Shown one piece after another: positions 1 to 8,249 of a DNA stretch of 47,256 nucleotides. The notes below the pieces were generated by a model that saw only the letters and a list, made by a program, of their open reading frames with translations, was not told the DNA's origin and did no database searches. The first letter of the stretch is position 1. Every line of letters starts with the position of its first letter. The stretch comes from Phycisphaerales bacterium (GTDB lineage: Bacteria > Planctomycetota > Phycisphaerae > Phycisphaerales > SM1A02), in NCBI GenBank assembly GCA_007693845.1, contig RECV01000143.1, forward strand, positions 1-47,256, written 5' to 3'. A program made the position numbers and the translations under genes.

Positions 1-9
1 GAGTCATTG

Positions 10-63
10 AAATAGCAAGTTCAGCCGTTGAAATAGCGAGTTCCATGATTGAACTCGCTATTT
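10..63. repeat. Inverted repeat with 13-bp perfect arms plus a third half-copy
   Basis: The arms AAATAGCGAGTTC (31-43) and GAACTCGCTATTT (51-63) are perfect reverse complements separated by 7 nt. A third half, AAATAGCAAGTTC at 10-22, differs by one base and lies 21 bp before the left arm. It sits just past the stop of the minus-strand pentapeptide gene. It has no following T-tract on that strand, so a protein-binding site or processing hairpin fits as well as a terminator. Confidence 0.6.
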
Positions 64-166
64 GAGCGGCTCAATCCGCGATTTGGCGTTCCCAAGGCGT
101 ATCGGCTGATTCGGTCAGAGCAGCGCGAGCTACCTCGATGGTGATCCGCGCCGCAACGCATAGGCA

Positions 167-1726
167 TCATGCGGACCCGGAAAACAGGTACCCGATTGCG
201 ATCATGGTTCGCCAGACAATGTAGTACGCTGAGTACGCGCCGCCCGCGAGAAAGAGGACCAGACACAGATACCGTGCCCACCACCGCGACCAGTTCGCGG
301 CGCGATACTCCCACAACGGCTGATTCATTGCGCGCGTCCAGCGAACCTCAGTCTGCTCCTGAACCTCCGATGGGCAGCAGATGGCGTAAATGGTGGCGGC
401 GGCAGCGACGGTGAGCGTTGCCAGCAGTTGCCAACCGAGATGCGTGGGGAGCGGCAGGTCCTGTAACTGGCTGAGGACAGTCACCCAGATCGGAAAGGAT
501 TCGCCTACTCCGTCGATCATGTCCCGCGCAGCTTCCGCAGATTCGCGGGCGTCGGCGGCAAAGGCGTTGTACCACTTCGCAAAAGTCGCGTACAGCACGA
601 TGGCGATGACCGTCAGGTAGGAAACGCCGAACAGCCGAAGTGAGCCAATAATACGCAGCCGTTCCCATGTTGCGAGGTCGTACTTCCAGCCGTAGATCGC
701 GGTTTGGGCGGCGTGTTCTCCGATTGGCTTCGTTCGCGCGATAGCGCGGCCTTTGCCGAAGAGTCCTCGGGCGCGGATAAGTCTTGCACCAGTGATATCC
801 ATTTGCGAGACATCTGCACGGAAGAGTGATGCACCGGTGAGGTTCGCACCGCTTAAGTCAGCGCTGTTGAGTGATGCGCCGGTGAGATCCGCATCGCTAA
901 AGTCAGCTTTCGCAAGTTTTGCAAGGGTAAAAATAGCGCGTGGAGCGATTGCCCTACTGAAGCATGCTGCTTCCAACTTCGCCTTGCCGAACAGGGCGAC
1001 CCCGACAAAGCACGCGCCGGTAAACATGGTCAACTCACCATAGATCGCTTCAGAGAAATTGACGTTCCCGCCGAAGCTCACCCCACCGAAGTCGGCGTTT
1101 CCGGCGAAGCGCGACCCGATGAACCCGGCGTTCCCGCCGAAGCTCGCCCCACCGAACCCGGCGTACCCGCCGAAGCTCGCCCCGCCGAAGCTCGGCCCGC
1201 CGAACCTGGCGTCCATGTAGAAGCGCGCCTTATCGAACCCGGCGTTCCCGTCGAACTGGGCCCCTTCGAATCTGGCTTCCCCGTCGAAGCGCGCCCCGCT
1301 GAACCCGGCGTGCCCGCAGAAGCGCGTCTTGTCGAACCCAGCGTCCTCGCCGAAGTGGGTCCGGTCGAACCGGGCGATCCCGGCGAAGCGGATGCGGAGC
1401 GTGAGCGTAAAACGGATGTCAAGTCGCTGATAATCTCCATCATCATCGATCTCGCCGCCGTAGATGGCCAGATGGGTCAGAGCATCGGGCGAATCTTTAT
1501 TCGGCGGCTTCCAACTTTTGCCGCGTTCAGCTGCGGGTGGGGCGAGCTTTGCATGTGAATGTGCCTGCACTGCGTTGATCAAGCCGCGAAGCGATTTGAT
1601 TCGTGCATAGCGGATCGAGCAGCCGCGCACGACGGCATCGGCGATTTCCTTGAGCGCAGCCGGATCATCGCTGATCTCGGCATCAACGCGGACTTCTTCC
1701 AGACTGTTCGGCGGAACTCTTCCCAC
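167..1726 (-). CDS. Pentapeptide-repeat membrane protein with C-terminal transmembrane segments
   Basis: 519 aa from a GTG start at 1726, chosen because GGGAGG lies 6 nt upstream. A soluble N-terminal part (about 1-105) leads into a long run of pentapeptide repeats (about 110-330). The first repeats centre on Phe (ARFDG, AGFGG, ASFGG types) and later ones on Leu (ADLTG, ASLNS, ANLTG), which predicts a right-handed quadrilateral beta-helix. Three hydrophobic segments follow near residues 362-383, 425-446 and 486-515, so the helix is probably tethered to the membrane. Pentapeptide proteins are often structural or interaction scaffolds; the specific role here is unknown. The repeats make nucleotide-level repetition at about 1078-1400, and open frames on the other strand there are shadows. 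Confidence 0.88.
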   Translation of the reverse strand: MGRVPPNSLEEVRVDAEISDDPAALKEIADAVVRGCSIRYARIKSLRGLINAVQAHSHAKLAPPAAERGKSWKPPNKDSPDALTHLAIYGGEIDDDGDYQRLDIRFTLTLRIRFAGIARFDRTHFGEDAGFDKTRFCGHAGFSGARFDGEARFEGAQFDGNAGFDKARFYMDARFGGPSFGGASFGGYAGFGGASFGGNAGFIGSRFAGNADFGGVSFGGNVNFSEAIYGELTMFTGACFVGVALFGKAKLEAACFSRAIAPRAIFTLAKLAKADFSDADLTGASLNSADLSGANLTGASLFRADVSQMDITGARLIRARGLFGKGRAIARTKPIGEHAAQTAIYGWKYDLATWERLRIIGSLRLFGVSYLTVIAIVLYATFAKWYNAFAADARESAEAARDMIDGVGESFPIWVTVLSQLQDLPLPTHLGWQLLATLTVAAAATIYAICCPSEVQEQTEVRWTRAMNQPLWEYRAANWSRWWARYLCLVLFLAGGAYSAYYIVWRTMIAIGYLFSGSA

Positions 1727-1999
1727 AACCGGCCTCCCGCAATTGATCCCACTGCGAATGCACAGTGGGTGCGGCCGAACCCCAGCCGCGCGATATGGAA
1801 GTGATGGCGAGAGTGTAACACCATGCGGGCGCGCAGTGATCTGAGGCGTTTGCTCCTCTGGCGCATCGCGAGTCCCGGGCCCGAGTCCACTCAGGTTTGA
1901 ATAATGCGGTTCGGACGTTCGGCTGCGGTCACAGCACGTTTGTCTGCTCGTGCGCGACAGCCGTAGGAAACTTTCCGGCGCGCATCAGGCCGGCGCGCG

Positions 2000-3046
2000 T
2001 CAGGTTTCTGAGCCGGTTTCCGAGTCTGTTGCCGAGTCTGCTTCCGGGTCGGCGTGCGGGTCGATGTGGCGGTCTTCATCGTCGGGTGAATCTTCATCAT
2101 CGCCATCCGCATCGGGCGGCAGATTCGGCGCGGTGACCGGGATCATGCGGAGATCATCATCTTCGGGGCGATTGAAGGCGACCTCATCGCGGGGCAGGAA
2201 CTGCGGATCGCGCAGGTTCAGTTCGCCCAACTGATCGCCGAGCACGCCACGGGACCGGCTCCACCGCCGAAACGTCCACGTGGTGGCCAGCGGCACGCCG
2301 TCGACATCGATGTAGTCATCGAGTTGGGCTGCGTGCTGATGTTCCCAGTCGAGATCGAGTTCCGGGTCGTGGTTCGCAAGGAACGCGACGAGCCGCAGTT
2401 GGTAGTTGATCGGACTGACGAACGTGCTGTACCAGTGATGCCTGGCAGGTTCCCGATCGCGGTGCAGGACGAGCGAAGCGCTGTAGTACGGCCGATCGTT
2501 GATGCGCTGCCACCCCTGCCCGAGCAGGTGGGTGGTGGTGCAGCGCAAACGGTAGGGCAGCGTGAGCAGGTTCGGCATGCTCATCAAAATGAGCGATTCG
2601 CGCGGCAGGCGGTGCTCGGCGGGGCTGATCCACGCGGAAGTTCCGTCCGTACCGTCTTCCGCAATGCCGTCGTGTTGCAGGACGGTTTCATCATCAAGCA
2701 GGATGCGCAGGCGGCGGGTCTCGGTGTCGAGCCAGAATTCGCCTTTCATGTCGATGCCGTCGATCCAGTTCCAGGTGAACCGGGCGTGGAGCACTTCGTG
2801 TTCGGACCAGCGATCGAGGGCGTGCTGATCTTCGACGGCATCGGCGAAGAGGGCGGCCCAGGTTCGTGGGAGGGGGCTGACTTCGCCTTCCTCGGCGAGG
2901 CCGCTGTGCCGCTCGCCGGGTTGTCGGCCGTGCTGCGCTGAGGCGGCATCCGCCAGCCCGATGCTGACCGCGAGGACGGTGAGCAGCAGGAAGCGAGTGA
3001 ATGAAGTGATCGGGGTCGGTCCGTACGAGTTCAGGTCACGCATCAT
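2000..3046 (-). CDS. Secreted protein of unknown function with acidic C-terminal tail
   Basis: 348 aa. The start at the ATGATG pair (3046/3043) is preferred because the open frame upstream overlaps the Nudix gene and lacks signal-peptide character. From here there is a clear signal sequence, with a hydrophobic run FLLLTVLAVSIGLA ending near ASA-Q around residue 38. The mature part is rich in short beta-type segments with many Trp and His. It may be a LolA-like or outer-surface fold, but I do not recognise the family. The last 50 residues are dominated by Asp, Glu, Ser and Thr, a disordered tail. A TATCAT box ends 5 nt before the first ATG and no Shine-Dalgarno is visible, so the transcript may be leaderless. 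Confidence 0.8.
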   Translation of the reverse strand: MMRDLNSYGPTPITSFTRFLLLTVLAVSIGLADAASAQHGRQPGERHSGLAEEGEVSPLPRTWAALFADAVEDQHALDRWSEHEVLHARFTWNWIDGIDMKGEFWLDTETRRLRILLDDETVLQHDGIAEDGTDGTSAWISPAEHRLPRESLILMSMPNLLTLPYRLRCTTTHLLGQGWQRINDRPYYSASLVLHRDREPARHHWYSTFVSPINYQLRLVAFLANHDPELDLDWEHQHAAQLDDYIDVDGVPLATTWTFRRWSRSRGVLGDQLGELNLRDPQFLPRDEVAFNRPEDDDLRMIPVTAPNLPPDADGDDEDSPDDEDRHIDPHADPEADSATDSETGSET

Positions 3047-3057
3047 GTCGAATGATA
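3043..3057 (-). promoter_or_regulatory. -10 box abutting start codon (candidate leaderless promoter)
   Basis: On the minus strand TATCAT (3057-3052) is followed by 5 nt and then ATGATG. No good -35 at 16-18 bp was found. One of eight similar sites in the window. Confidence 0.4.
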
Positions 3058-3117
3058 CGAGCTTCGATCGGCCCGGGATGCTGTCAGTTCGGACAAGTTG
3101 CGGAGGGGGCGAGCGGC

Positions 3118-3657
3118 TCAGACGTTCGGCGCGGGCGGCTGGTGAACGCCTCGGCTGGATTCCTGCACCACCCAGTCCAGTTTTCCATCCGTGCAGTTGA
3201 TGTGCACCATGAATAATCCGCCGTGCCGATGGGATTGCACGAGCGGCCACATGATCCGCTTATCGGTCTCGGGGATGCCGTGCTTGGCGACCTCATCGAC
3301 CGGCACCCATTCGAGCTGGCCTTCATCGAAGTTCATCTCGGCGATCTCGCCGTGATCGATCGGGCGGGTGACTTCGAAGAGAAAGATCAGCCAGTGGGTT
3401 TCGCCCTCGTAGGCCTGTTCGGAAACGATGCCGGTCAGCCGGATCTCTTCATCGCGCAGGGAGATGCCGGCTTCCTCCTCGATTTCCCGAACCGCGCAGG
3501 CGTGCGGGCCTTCGCCGGTTTCGACATCCAGCTTGCCGCCGATTGGTGAGTACATGCCCGCGTTGGGACTTTTCAGTCGGTGCAAAAGCAGCACGCGGTC
3601 CTCGGCATCGTAGAGATAACACAGGACGGCGATTTTGTAGGGCAGGTTCGGATTCAA
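3118..3657 (-). CDS. Nudix family hydrolase
   Basis: 179 aa. The Nudix box lies at about residues 41-65: GG, then Glu, then REIEEEAGI, the metal-binding REUxEExGU core. The stretch between the glycines and the first conserved Glu is two residues longer than the classical GX5E spacing, a variation that occurs in some branches. The family hydrolyses nucleoside diphosphates linked to another moiety, typically house-cleaning of oxidised or signalling nucleotides; the substrate cannot be read from the sequence. A Tyr- and Trp-rich C-terminal half resembles 8-oxo-dGTP diphosphatase-like members. It lies between dapA and the secreted protein gene, all on the minus strand. Confidence 0.9.
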   Translation of the reverse strand: MNPNLPYKIAVLCYLYDAEDRVLLLHRLKSPNAGMYSPIGGKLDVETGEGPHACAVREIEEEAGISLRDEEIRLTGIVSEQAYEGETHWLIFLFEVTRPIDHGEIAEMNFDEGQLEWVPVDEVAKHGIPETDKRIMWPLVQSHRHGGLFMVHINCTDGKLDWVVQESSRGVHQPPAPNV

Positions 3658-3710
3658 CGGTCTACTCAGAGGGGGGAAGCGGACAACGGAGATCTTCTGA
3701 TTGGGCCGTT

Positions 3711-4682
3711 TCAGCCGGTGACGCAGCCGGACATGCTGCGGGTGGCGGCCGGACCGGCCGGGCCGCGTTGCTTCATGAGCGGGGTGATCAATTGACGGAC
3801 GCCCTGTTCGACGCGATCGCAGCCCTCACAGAGGGGCAGTCGCACGGTGCCGTTATCCCGATTGAGCAGCCGCATGGCGGTCTTGACCGGCACCGGGTTG
3901 GTGTCGAGTGACAACAGGCCGCGCGCCAGCGGGAGAAGTTCATCGTGAATGCTGCGGGCTTCGTTCCAGTCGCCCCGGAGCGCAGCGCGGCAGAGTTCTG
4001 CAACGCGGTCGGGGACGATGTTGGAAATCACCGACACCACGCCGACCGCGCCGATGGACATCAGGGGGAGGGTCATTGGATCATCGCCGCTCAGAATCGC
4101 CAGGTTCGTGCGTCGGCGGGTTTCATCGGCCAGTTCGAGCCCGCCGGTGGCGTCCTTGATCGCCTGGATGTGCGCGTGCTTGCCGAGTCGTTCAATCGTC
4201 GCCGCGTTCAGCGCAACGCCGGTTCGCCCCGGAATGTTGTAGAGCATGATCGGCAGATCGCAGGAATCGGCGATCGCTTCAAAGTGTCGGCAGAGCCCTT
4301 CCTGCGACGGCTTGTTGTAGTACGGGTTGACCTGCAGTGAGGCGTCGGCGCCGGCGGCGTGGGCCAACCGATGCGCTTCGATCGCCTTGGCGGTGCAGTT
4401 GGAGCCGGTCCCGACGATGACGGTGAGCTTGTGCTGCTTGCCGGCCGTGACCCCGCGCTCGACGACCGCGCGGAACTCGTCGGCCGTCAGTGTCGGCGAT
4501 TCACCGGTCGTTCCGCAGAGCACGATGCCGCTCACCCCGCCTTGCGATTGGAATTCGATCTGCGCTTCGAGCCGATCGAGATCGATCGTGCTGCCGTCCT
4601 TCGTGAAGGGCGTGACCAGCGCGGTGAACGCGCCGTGGAAGAGGCCGGGGCCGTCTGCGTTGGCGGGGGATGTGTGAGTCAT
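3711..4682 (-). CDS. dapA: 4-hydroxy-tetrahydrodipicolinate synthase
   Basis: 323 aa from the ATG at 4682, chosen over an ATG 33 nt upstream because GGAG lies 8 nt before it. It condenses pyruvate with aspartate semialdehyde, the first committed step to diaminopimelate and lysine, in the cytoplasm. Family signatures are GTTGE (57-61), the catalytic Tyr148 in YNIPGRTG, and the Schiff-base Lys176 in IKDATGG. The TIM-barrel part has normal length; about 25 C-terminal residues rich in Gly, Pro and Ala are extra. Related aldolases (N-acetylneuraminate lyase, KDG aldolase) share the fold, but the GTTGE and YNIPGRTG motifs favour DapA. No other lysine genes are nearby. Confidence 0.93.
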   Translation of the reverse strand: MTHTSPANADGPGLFHGAFTALVTPFTKDGSTIDLDRLEAQIEFQSQGGVSGIVLCGTTGESPTLTADEFRAVVERGVTAGKQHKLTVIVGTGSNCTAKAIEAHRLAHAAGADASLQVNPYYNKPSQEGLCRHFEAIADSCDLPIMLYNIPGRTGVALNAATIERLGKHAHIQAIKDATGGLELADETRRRTNLAILSGDDPMTLPLMSIGAVGVVSVISNIVPDRVAELCRAALRGDWNEARSIHDELLPLARGLLSLDTNPVPVKTAMRLLNRDNGTVRLPLCEGCDRVEQGVRQLITPLMKQRGPAGPAATRSMSGCVTG

Positions 4683-4950
4683 GATTCGAACTCCGGGAAA
4701 GGCGTGGGCGATCATCGTGCTTCAACGGGATCGATCGTTTGATCCATCCCGGGGAGAACCTTTGAGGCAACGTCGGTGCCGGCCGACCCCTCTTCCGTGA
4801 GAGGTGGAGCCGCTCGCCCGGCCGCCGGTTCGCCGCGGCGACCTGCACGAACATTGACACCGCGTCATTCGGACGCGATTGTAGCGTCCGGCCGTCGGTC
4901 GGGTCGATGTCAGACTCGTCAGATCGGTGTCCCTGCGTGGAGGTCGTCTC

Positions 4951-5505
4951 ATGTCACGTCTGCTTCTGGCCGCGTTGATCGGCGGAATCATCGTTTTCAT
5001 CTGGGGTTCCGTGTCTTACATGGCGTTACCGTTTCACGCTCAGACGCTGAATACATTCCCCGGCGAGCGTGCGGAGTTGGAGGAATTCTTTTCCCGCGTC
5101 TCCGAGACGGGGGTGTACATGTACCCCGGTCAGGTCGATGCGCCGGAGGGGGCTGCCGCGGACAAACGCGAAGGGCCGACGGTGACCATGATGGTGCTTC
5201 ATCCGCAGGGGGTGGACACGCCGATGTGGGCGAGTCTCGCGCTCTTTCTGCTGGTGAACTGCGTCGGCGCGTTCATTCTCGCGATGATGATTCAGGGGAT
5301 GCGGCGCGGCGGCGCGCCCGCGCTCGCGTGCGTGCTGGTCGGCGTTCTGTTCGCGGTCTTCGCGATCGTTGTGGCCTATCTGCCGGATGCGTTCTTCTGG
5401 CATTACCCCCGTGAGCGGGTGACGCTCAGCGTGGTGGATATTCTCCTGCCGTGGACGGTGGTGAGCGTGGTGCTGACGATCATGCTGAAGCCGCGGCCCG
5501 AGTGA
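4951..5505 (+). CDS. Membrane protein of unknown function
   Basis: 184 aa. The ATG at 4951 follows TGGAGG with a 7-nt spacer; an in-frame GTG at 4927 has no ribosome site. An N-terminal membrane anchor (about 3-23) is followed by a 70-residue extracytoplasmic loop containing FPGERAELEEFF and a YMYPGQ patch, then three more hydrophobic segments near residues 92-113, 121-142 and 158-178. The layout suggests four transmembrane helices with a periplasmic loop. I have seen similar proteins only as uncharacterised membrane proteins. It is divergent from dapA. Confidence 0.82.
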   Translation: MSRLLLAALIGGIIVFIWGSVSYMALPFHAQTLNTFPGERAELEEFFSRVSETGVYMYPGQVDAPEGAAADKREGPTVTMMVLHPQGVDTPMWASLALFLLVNCVGAFILAMMIQGMRRGGAPALACVLVGVLFAVFAIVVAYLPDAFFWHYPRERVTLSVVDILLPWTVVSVVLTIMLKPRPE

Positions 5506-5609
5506 AGATGGTGCGGTGAAAGTCTCGCGACGATCTTCGGAAGAATGACCGGTGGGGAAGATCACGACAGAACGGGAGTCATCCCGAAACCGGCGCGGTT
5601 GGTCGCGCC

Positions 5610-5621
5610 TAGAATGCACCG
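5610..5621 (+). promoter_or_regulatory. -10 box 6 nt before the start codon (candidate leaderless promoter)
   Basis: TAGAAT (5610-5615) is followed by six bases and the ATG at 5622, with no Shine-Dalgarno between. The -35 region is unconvincing. Confidence 0.4.
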
Positions 5622-5924
5622 ATGAGAGTCACGCGAATCTCCACCATTTTCGATGAAGGCACCGGCCGGGCGCGGACCGTCTACCGCACGGTGGCGCAGC
5701 AGCCGGGCTGGGTCACGCGGGCGGCGTTGACGCTCTTCCTGCTCATCATCGCGCTGCCGATTGTGCTGTTGTTCCTCCTCGCGCTGCTGGCGGCAGTGGT
5801 GCTTTTCTCCGTGCTCGCGCTCGCGCACGGAGCTTGGCGGAAAGTGGCCGGCCTGTTCGGAGGCGGTTCCGGCCGCAGCAGCAATATCCGGGTGATTTAC
5901 CGCGGCGACGGGATGCGTCCGTAG
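5622..5924 (+). CDS. Small membrane protein
   Basis: 100 aa. A basic N-terminal third (about 1-33) is followed by a strongly hydrophobic stretch at about 34-70, long enough for a re-entrant or two-pass hairpin. The C-terminus is basic and glycine-rich, with GGGSGRSSNIRVIYRG. It matches no domain I know. The frame is credible because the hydrophobic segment is uninterrupted, it has its own candidate promoter, and it ends 31 bp before the convergent kinase gene. Confidence 0.65.
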   Translation: MRVTRISTIFDEGTGRARTVYRTVAQQPGWVTRAALTLFLLIIALPIVLLFLLALLAAVVLFSVLALAHGAWRKVAGLFGGGSGRSSNIRVIYRGDGMRP

Positions 5925-5955
5925 CGGTCAATCTGCCATCTTCGGCCGAGCCGGG

Positions 5956-8094
5956 TCAGCCGATGTTCTCTTCATCCATTGAATCTTCGGCATTGCGATC
6001 GAGCGGTGCGTAACTAGGCTCACGCAGAATGGGCGGAAGATCAATGAGCTCGATGATCTTCGGGTCTGGTCGCGTGTGATCGGTGAAGATGTACCGGTCG
6101 CTTACTTCGCGATCAAGCACCTCACCATCCCGGTTGATGATCAGGGTCAGCAGGCGGCCGCTTCTCCGGTGTTCATGGAACCCGACACCGGCAGATTCGT
6201 GATCCGTGTCCGCCGAGATCAGACGCAGACTCATGTGACTTCCGATGCGCAGCTGCGTTTCCGGCGGGATAACCATGCGGCACCAGAGTCGTTCAAGCTT
6301 CGATTCCTGCCAGGTCAACTCACGTCCGGTCTCTCGGCAGTAACCGGTTCTTTGATTCAGTTCCGGTCGGGTCGCCAGAACCACCATCGGCCAGAACCGC
6401 TCGGTATAGTCGAAGCCGCGATCGGCGAAGGTGGCTTCGTTGTTGTACCCGGTTACAAGCAACTGCTCCGCCTCGGGCATCCAGAGCACATCTGTGATGC
6501 GACCGCCGTGCCAGGCTTCGTATAACAGTTCGCCGTGGATATCGTGTATGCGGATCGCCGTGGGAGAATAATCGCCGTAGTAATGGACTGACATCAGTTG
6601 CGGGTGGTCTCGCTCCGGAAAGACGGTCGCCAGCCGAACCATGCGCGCCTGAAATCGCCGATTGTCCGGCAGGGCGGTGAGGCCCGGCGGCAGCTTCAGC
6701 GGCGGATGATCGCGGCCGGCGCACCAGAGCGGTTCATCCGGCTGGTCGTAGGAAAACAAACACGCATCGCCCGCCCAGGGCAGATCCGCCTGATCCGCAA
6801 AGGCAATGAACACCCCGCGGGTCTCCGGTATCGCCTGACTTCGCACATCGGCGTAAGAGCGTATGCCGTCGGCTCGGCCCGTCTCCCAGAGGTGCAATGT
6901 CTGCCCGCTCAGCGAGACCAGTCGGAGAAAACTCTGCGCTTCCGGATCGAGAATCACCTGGTGCGGGCGGGAGTTCATCATGTGCAGCGAGGCGGCGGTG
7001 CCGACCACGATCGCGGCCGCAATGAGCACGCCGACGCTGACCGATGAGACGAAGGGGTGCTGTGCGAGGATTCGTCCAACCCGGCGCACGAGCGAAGGCG
7101 GTGTCGCCATGACCGGTTCACGTCGCCGCCAGCGATCTAAATCGTCCGCGAATGCGCCGGCAGACGGATAGCGATCGTCCGGTTGCGGCGCCACGGCTTT
7201 GGCCAGCACGGCGGCCAGTGGCCGTGGAAGCTTGGGCTCAATCGCGCGCGGATCGCGCGGCGTATCCTGAGAGACTCTTCGGACAACCTCGTGCAGCGGC
7301 GCATCGGTGGCATGTGGCGTCGTGCCGAGAATCAACTGAAATCCGATCGCTCCCAGCGCGTAGACATCACTTCGTACGGAGATCAAATGCCGTTCGCCCC
7401 GCGCCTGTTCCGGGGCCATGAACGCCGGACTTCCCATCGGACCGCTCTCATCGGAGAGTGTGGCTCGCACATCCTCAACCAGCAGCATGGCGATCCCCAG
7501 ATCGAGAATGACCGGCTTGCCGAACTGGTCGATCAGAATGTTCTCGGGTTTCAGATCGCGGTGAATGACACCATGATCGTGCAACTGTTGAACGGCGCGG
7601 GCAATCTCGGCCAGCAACTGAACGCGTGCCGCTCGGTCGAGATTCCTTTCCTCGACGAAAGTCTCCAACGAGCGACCATCGATCCGTTCGGTCACAATGT
7701 AGAGTCGACCCTCCACCTCGCCGTAGTCGAGGACGCGCGGCAGGCAATCCAGGCGCAGTTCGCTCTGCATGTGAAGTTCCCGCCAGACCCGCCGCATGCT
7801 GACTTCATCGCTCAGATCGGCGCGCATGATCTTGATCGCCACCGGACGATCCGATCCTTCACGAAAGCCCTCATACACCACGCCCCCGCTGCCTTCACCC
7901 AGCACGCCCGAAATCAGATAACCGGGCACGCTGGCGCGGCGGCCGGCGATGTCAGATGATCGAGGCTGATCTTCAGGTTCGTTCTCATCCTCCTCATCGT
8001 CAAGCAGGCCAGCCGCCAGTCGGCGGGCCGCGGCATAGCTTGACAATGATAAATCTTCAGAGGAACCGGCACTTTGCATTTCGGTCTTCGACAT
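5956..8094 (-). CDS. Membrane-anchored Ser/Thr protein kinase with DLG motif
   Basis: 712 aa from the ATG at 8094, supported by CGGAG with a 7-nt spacer; the longer frame upstream is discarded. An acidic N-terminal segment (30-45) precedes a Hanks-type kinase domain: Gly-loop GEGSGG (66-71), Lys88 in VAIKIM, HRDLKPEN with Asp180, DLG (198-200) where DFG is usual, and APE (227-229). One transmembrane helix at about 350-370 is followed by about 340 extracytoplasmic residues that look beta-rich. I could not count WD40 repeats with confidence. The expected topology is cytoplasmic kinase with an outside sensor. It is divergent from the ECF sigma gene at 8250, a frequent planctomycete pairing in which the kinase may control the sigma factor. 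Confidence 0.92.
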   Translation of the reverse strand: MSKTEMQSAGSSEDLSLSSYAAARRLAAGLLDDEEDENEPEDQPRSSDIAGRRASVPGYLISGVLGEGSGGVVYEGFREGSDRPVAIKIMRADLSDEVSMRRVWRELHMQSELRLDCLPRVLDYGEVEGRLYIVTERIDGRSLETFVEERNLDRAARVQLLAEIARAVQQLHDHGVIHRDLKPENILIDQFGKPVILDLGIAMLLVEDVRATLSDESGPMGSPAFMAPEQARGERHLISVRSDVYALGAIGFQLILGTTPHATDAPLHEVVRRVSQDTPRDPRAIEPKLPRPLAAVLAKAVAPQPDDRYPSAGAFADDLDRWRRREPVMATPPSLVRRVGRILAQHPFVSSVSVGVLIAAAIVVGTAASLHMMNSRPHQVILDPEAQSFLRLVSLSGQTLHLWETGRADGIRSYADVRSQAIPETRGVFIAFADQADLPWAGDACLFSYDQPDEPLWCAGRDHPPLKLPPGLTALPDNRRFQARMVRLATVFPERDHPQLMSVHYYGDYSPTAIRIHDIHGELLYEAWHGGRITDVLWMPEAEQLLVTGYNNEATFADRGFDYTERFWPMVVLATRPELNQRTGYCRETGRELTWQESKLERLWCRMVIPPETQLRIGSHMSLRLISADTDHESAGVGFHEHRRSGRLLTLIINRDGEVLDREVSDRYIFTDHTRPDPKIIELIDLPPILREPSYAPLDRNAEDSMDEENIG

Positions 8095-8200
8095 GACCGT
8101 ACTCCGGGAACCTCGGGCACTAGCGCGCGACCAGAATGCCTGCCCATGATCGCCCCCCCCAAGTATGAAGTACGACGATAATCGATTCGCATGGCAGGTC

Positions 8201-8249
8201 GAAAGAAAAACTTTCATAAATCGACCGTATGTGATATATTTCGGGCTTG
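8201..8249 (+). promoter_or_regulatory. AT-rich divergent control region with small dyad and -10 box
   Basis: GAAAG (8201-8205) and CTTTC (8211-8215) form a small dyad around five A residues. TATATT (8235-8240) is a likely -10 for the ECF gene. This is among the most AT-rich stretches of the window and lies between divergent kinase and sigma genes. Confidence 0.4.

Noticed and set aside
8153-8160. Run of eight C as a phase-variable tract in the kinase gene
   Set aside because: It falls upstream of the chosen kinase start, in the divergent intergenic region, so it is not in a coding frame.
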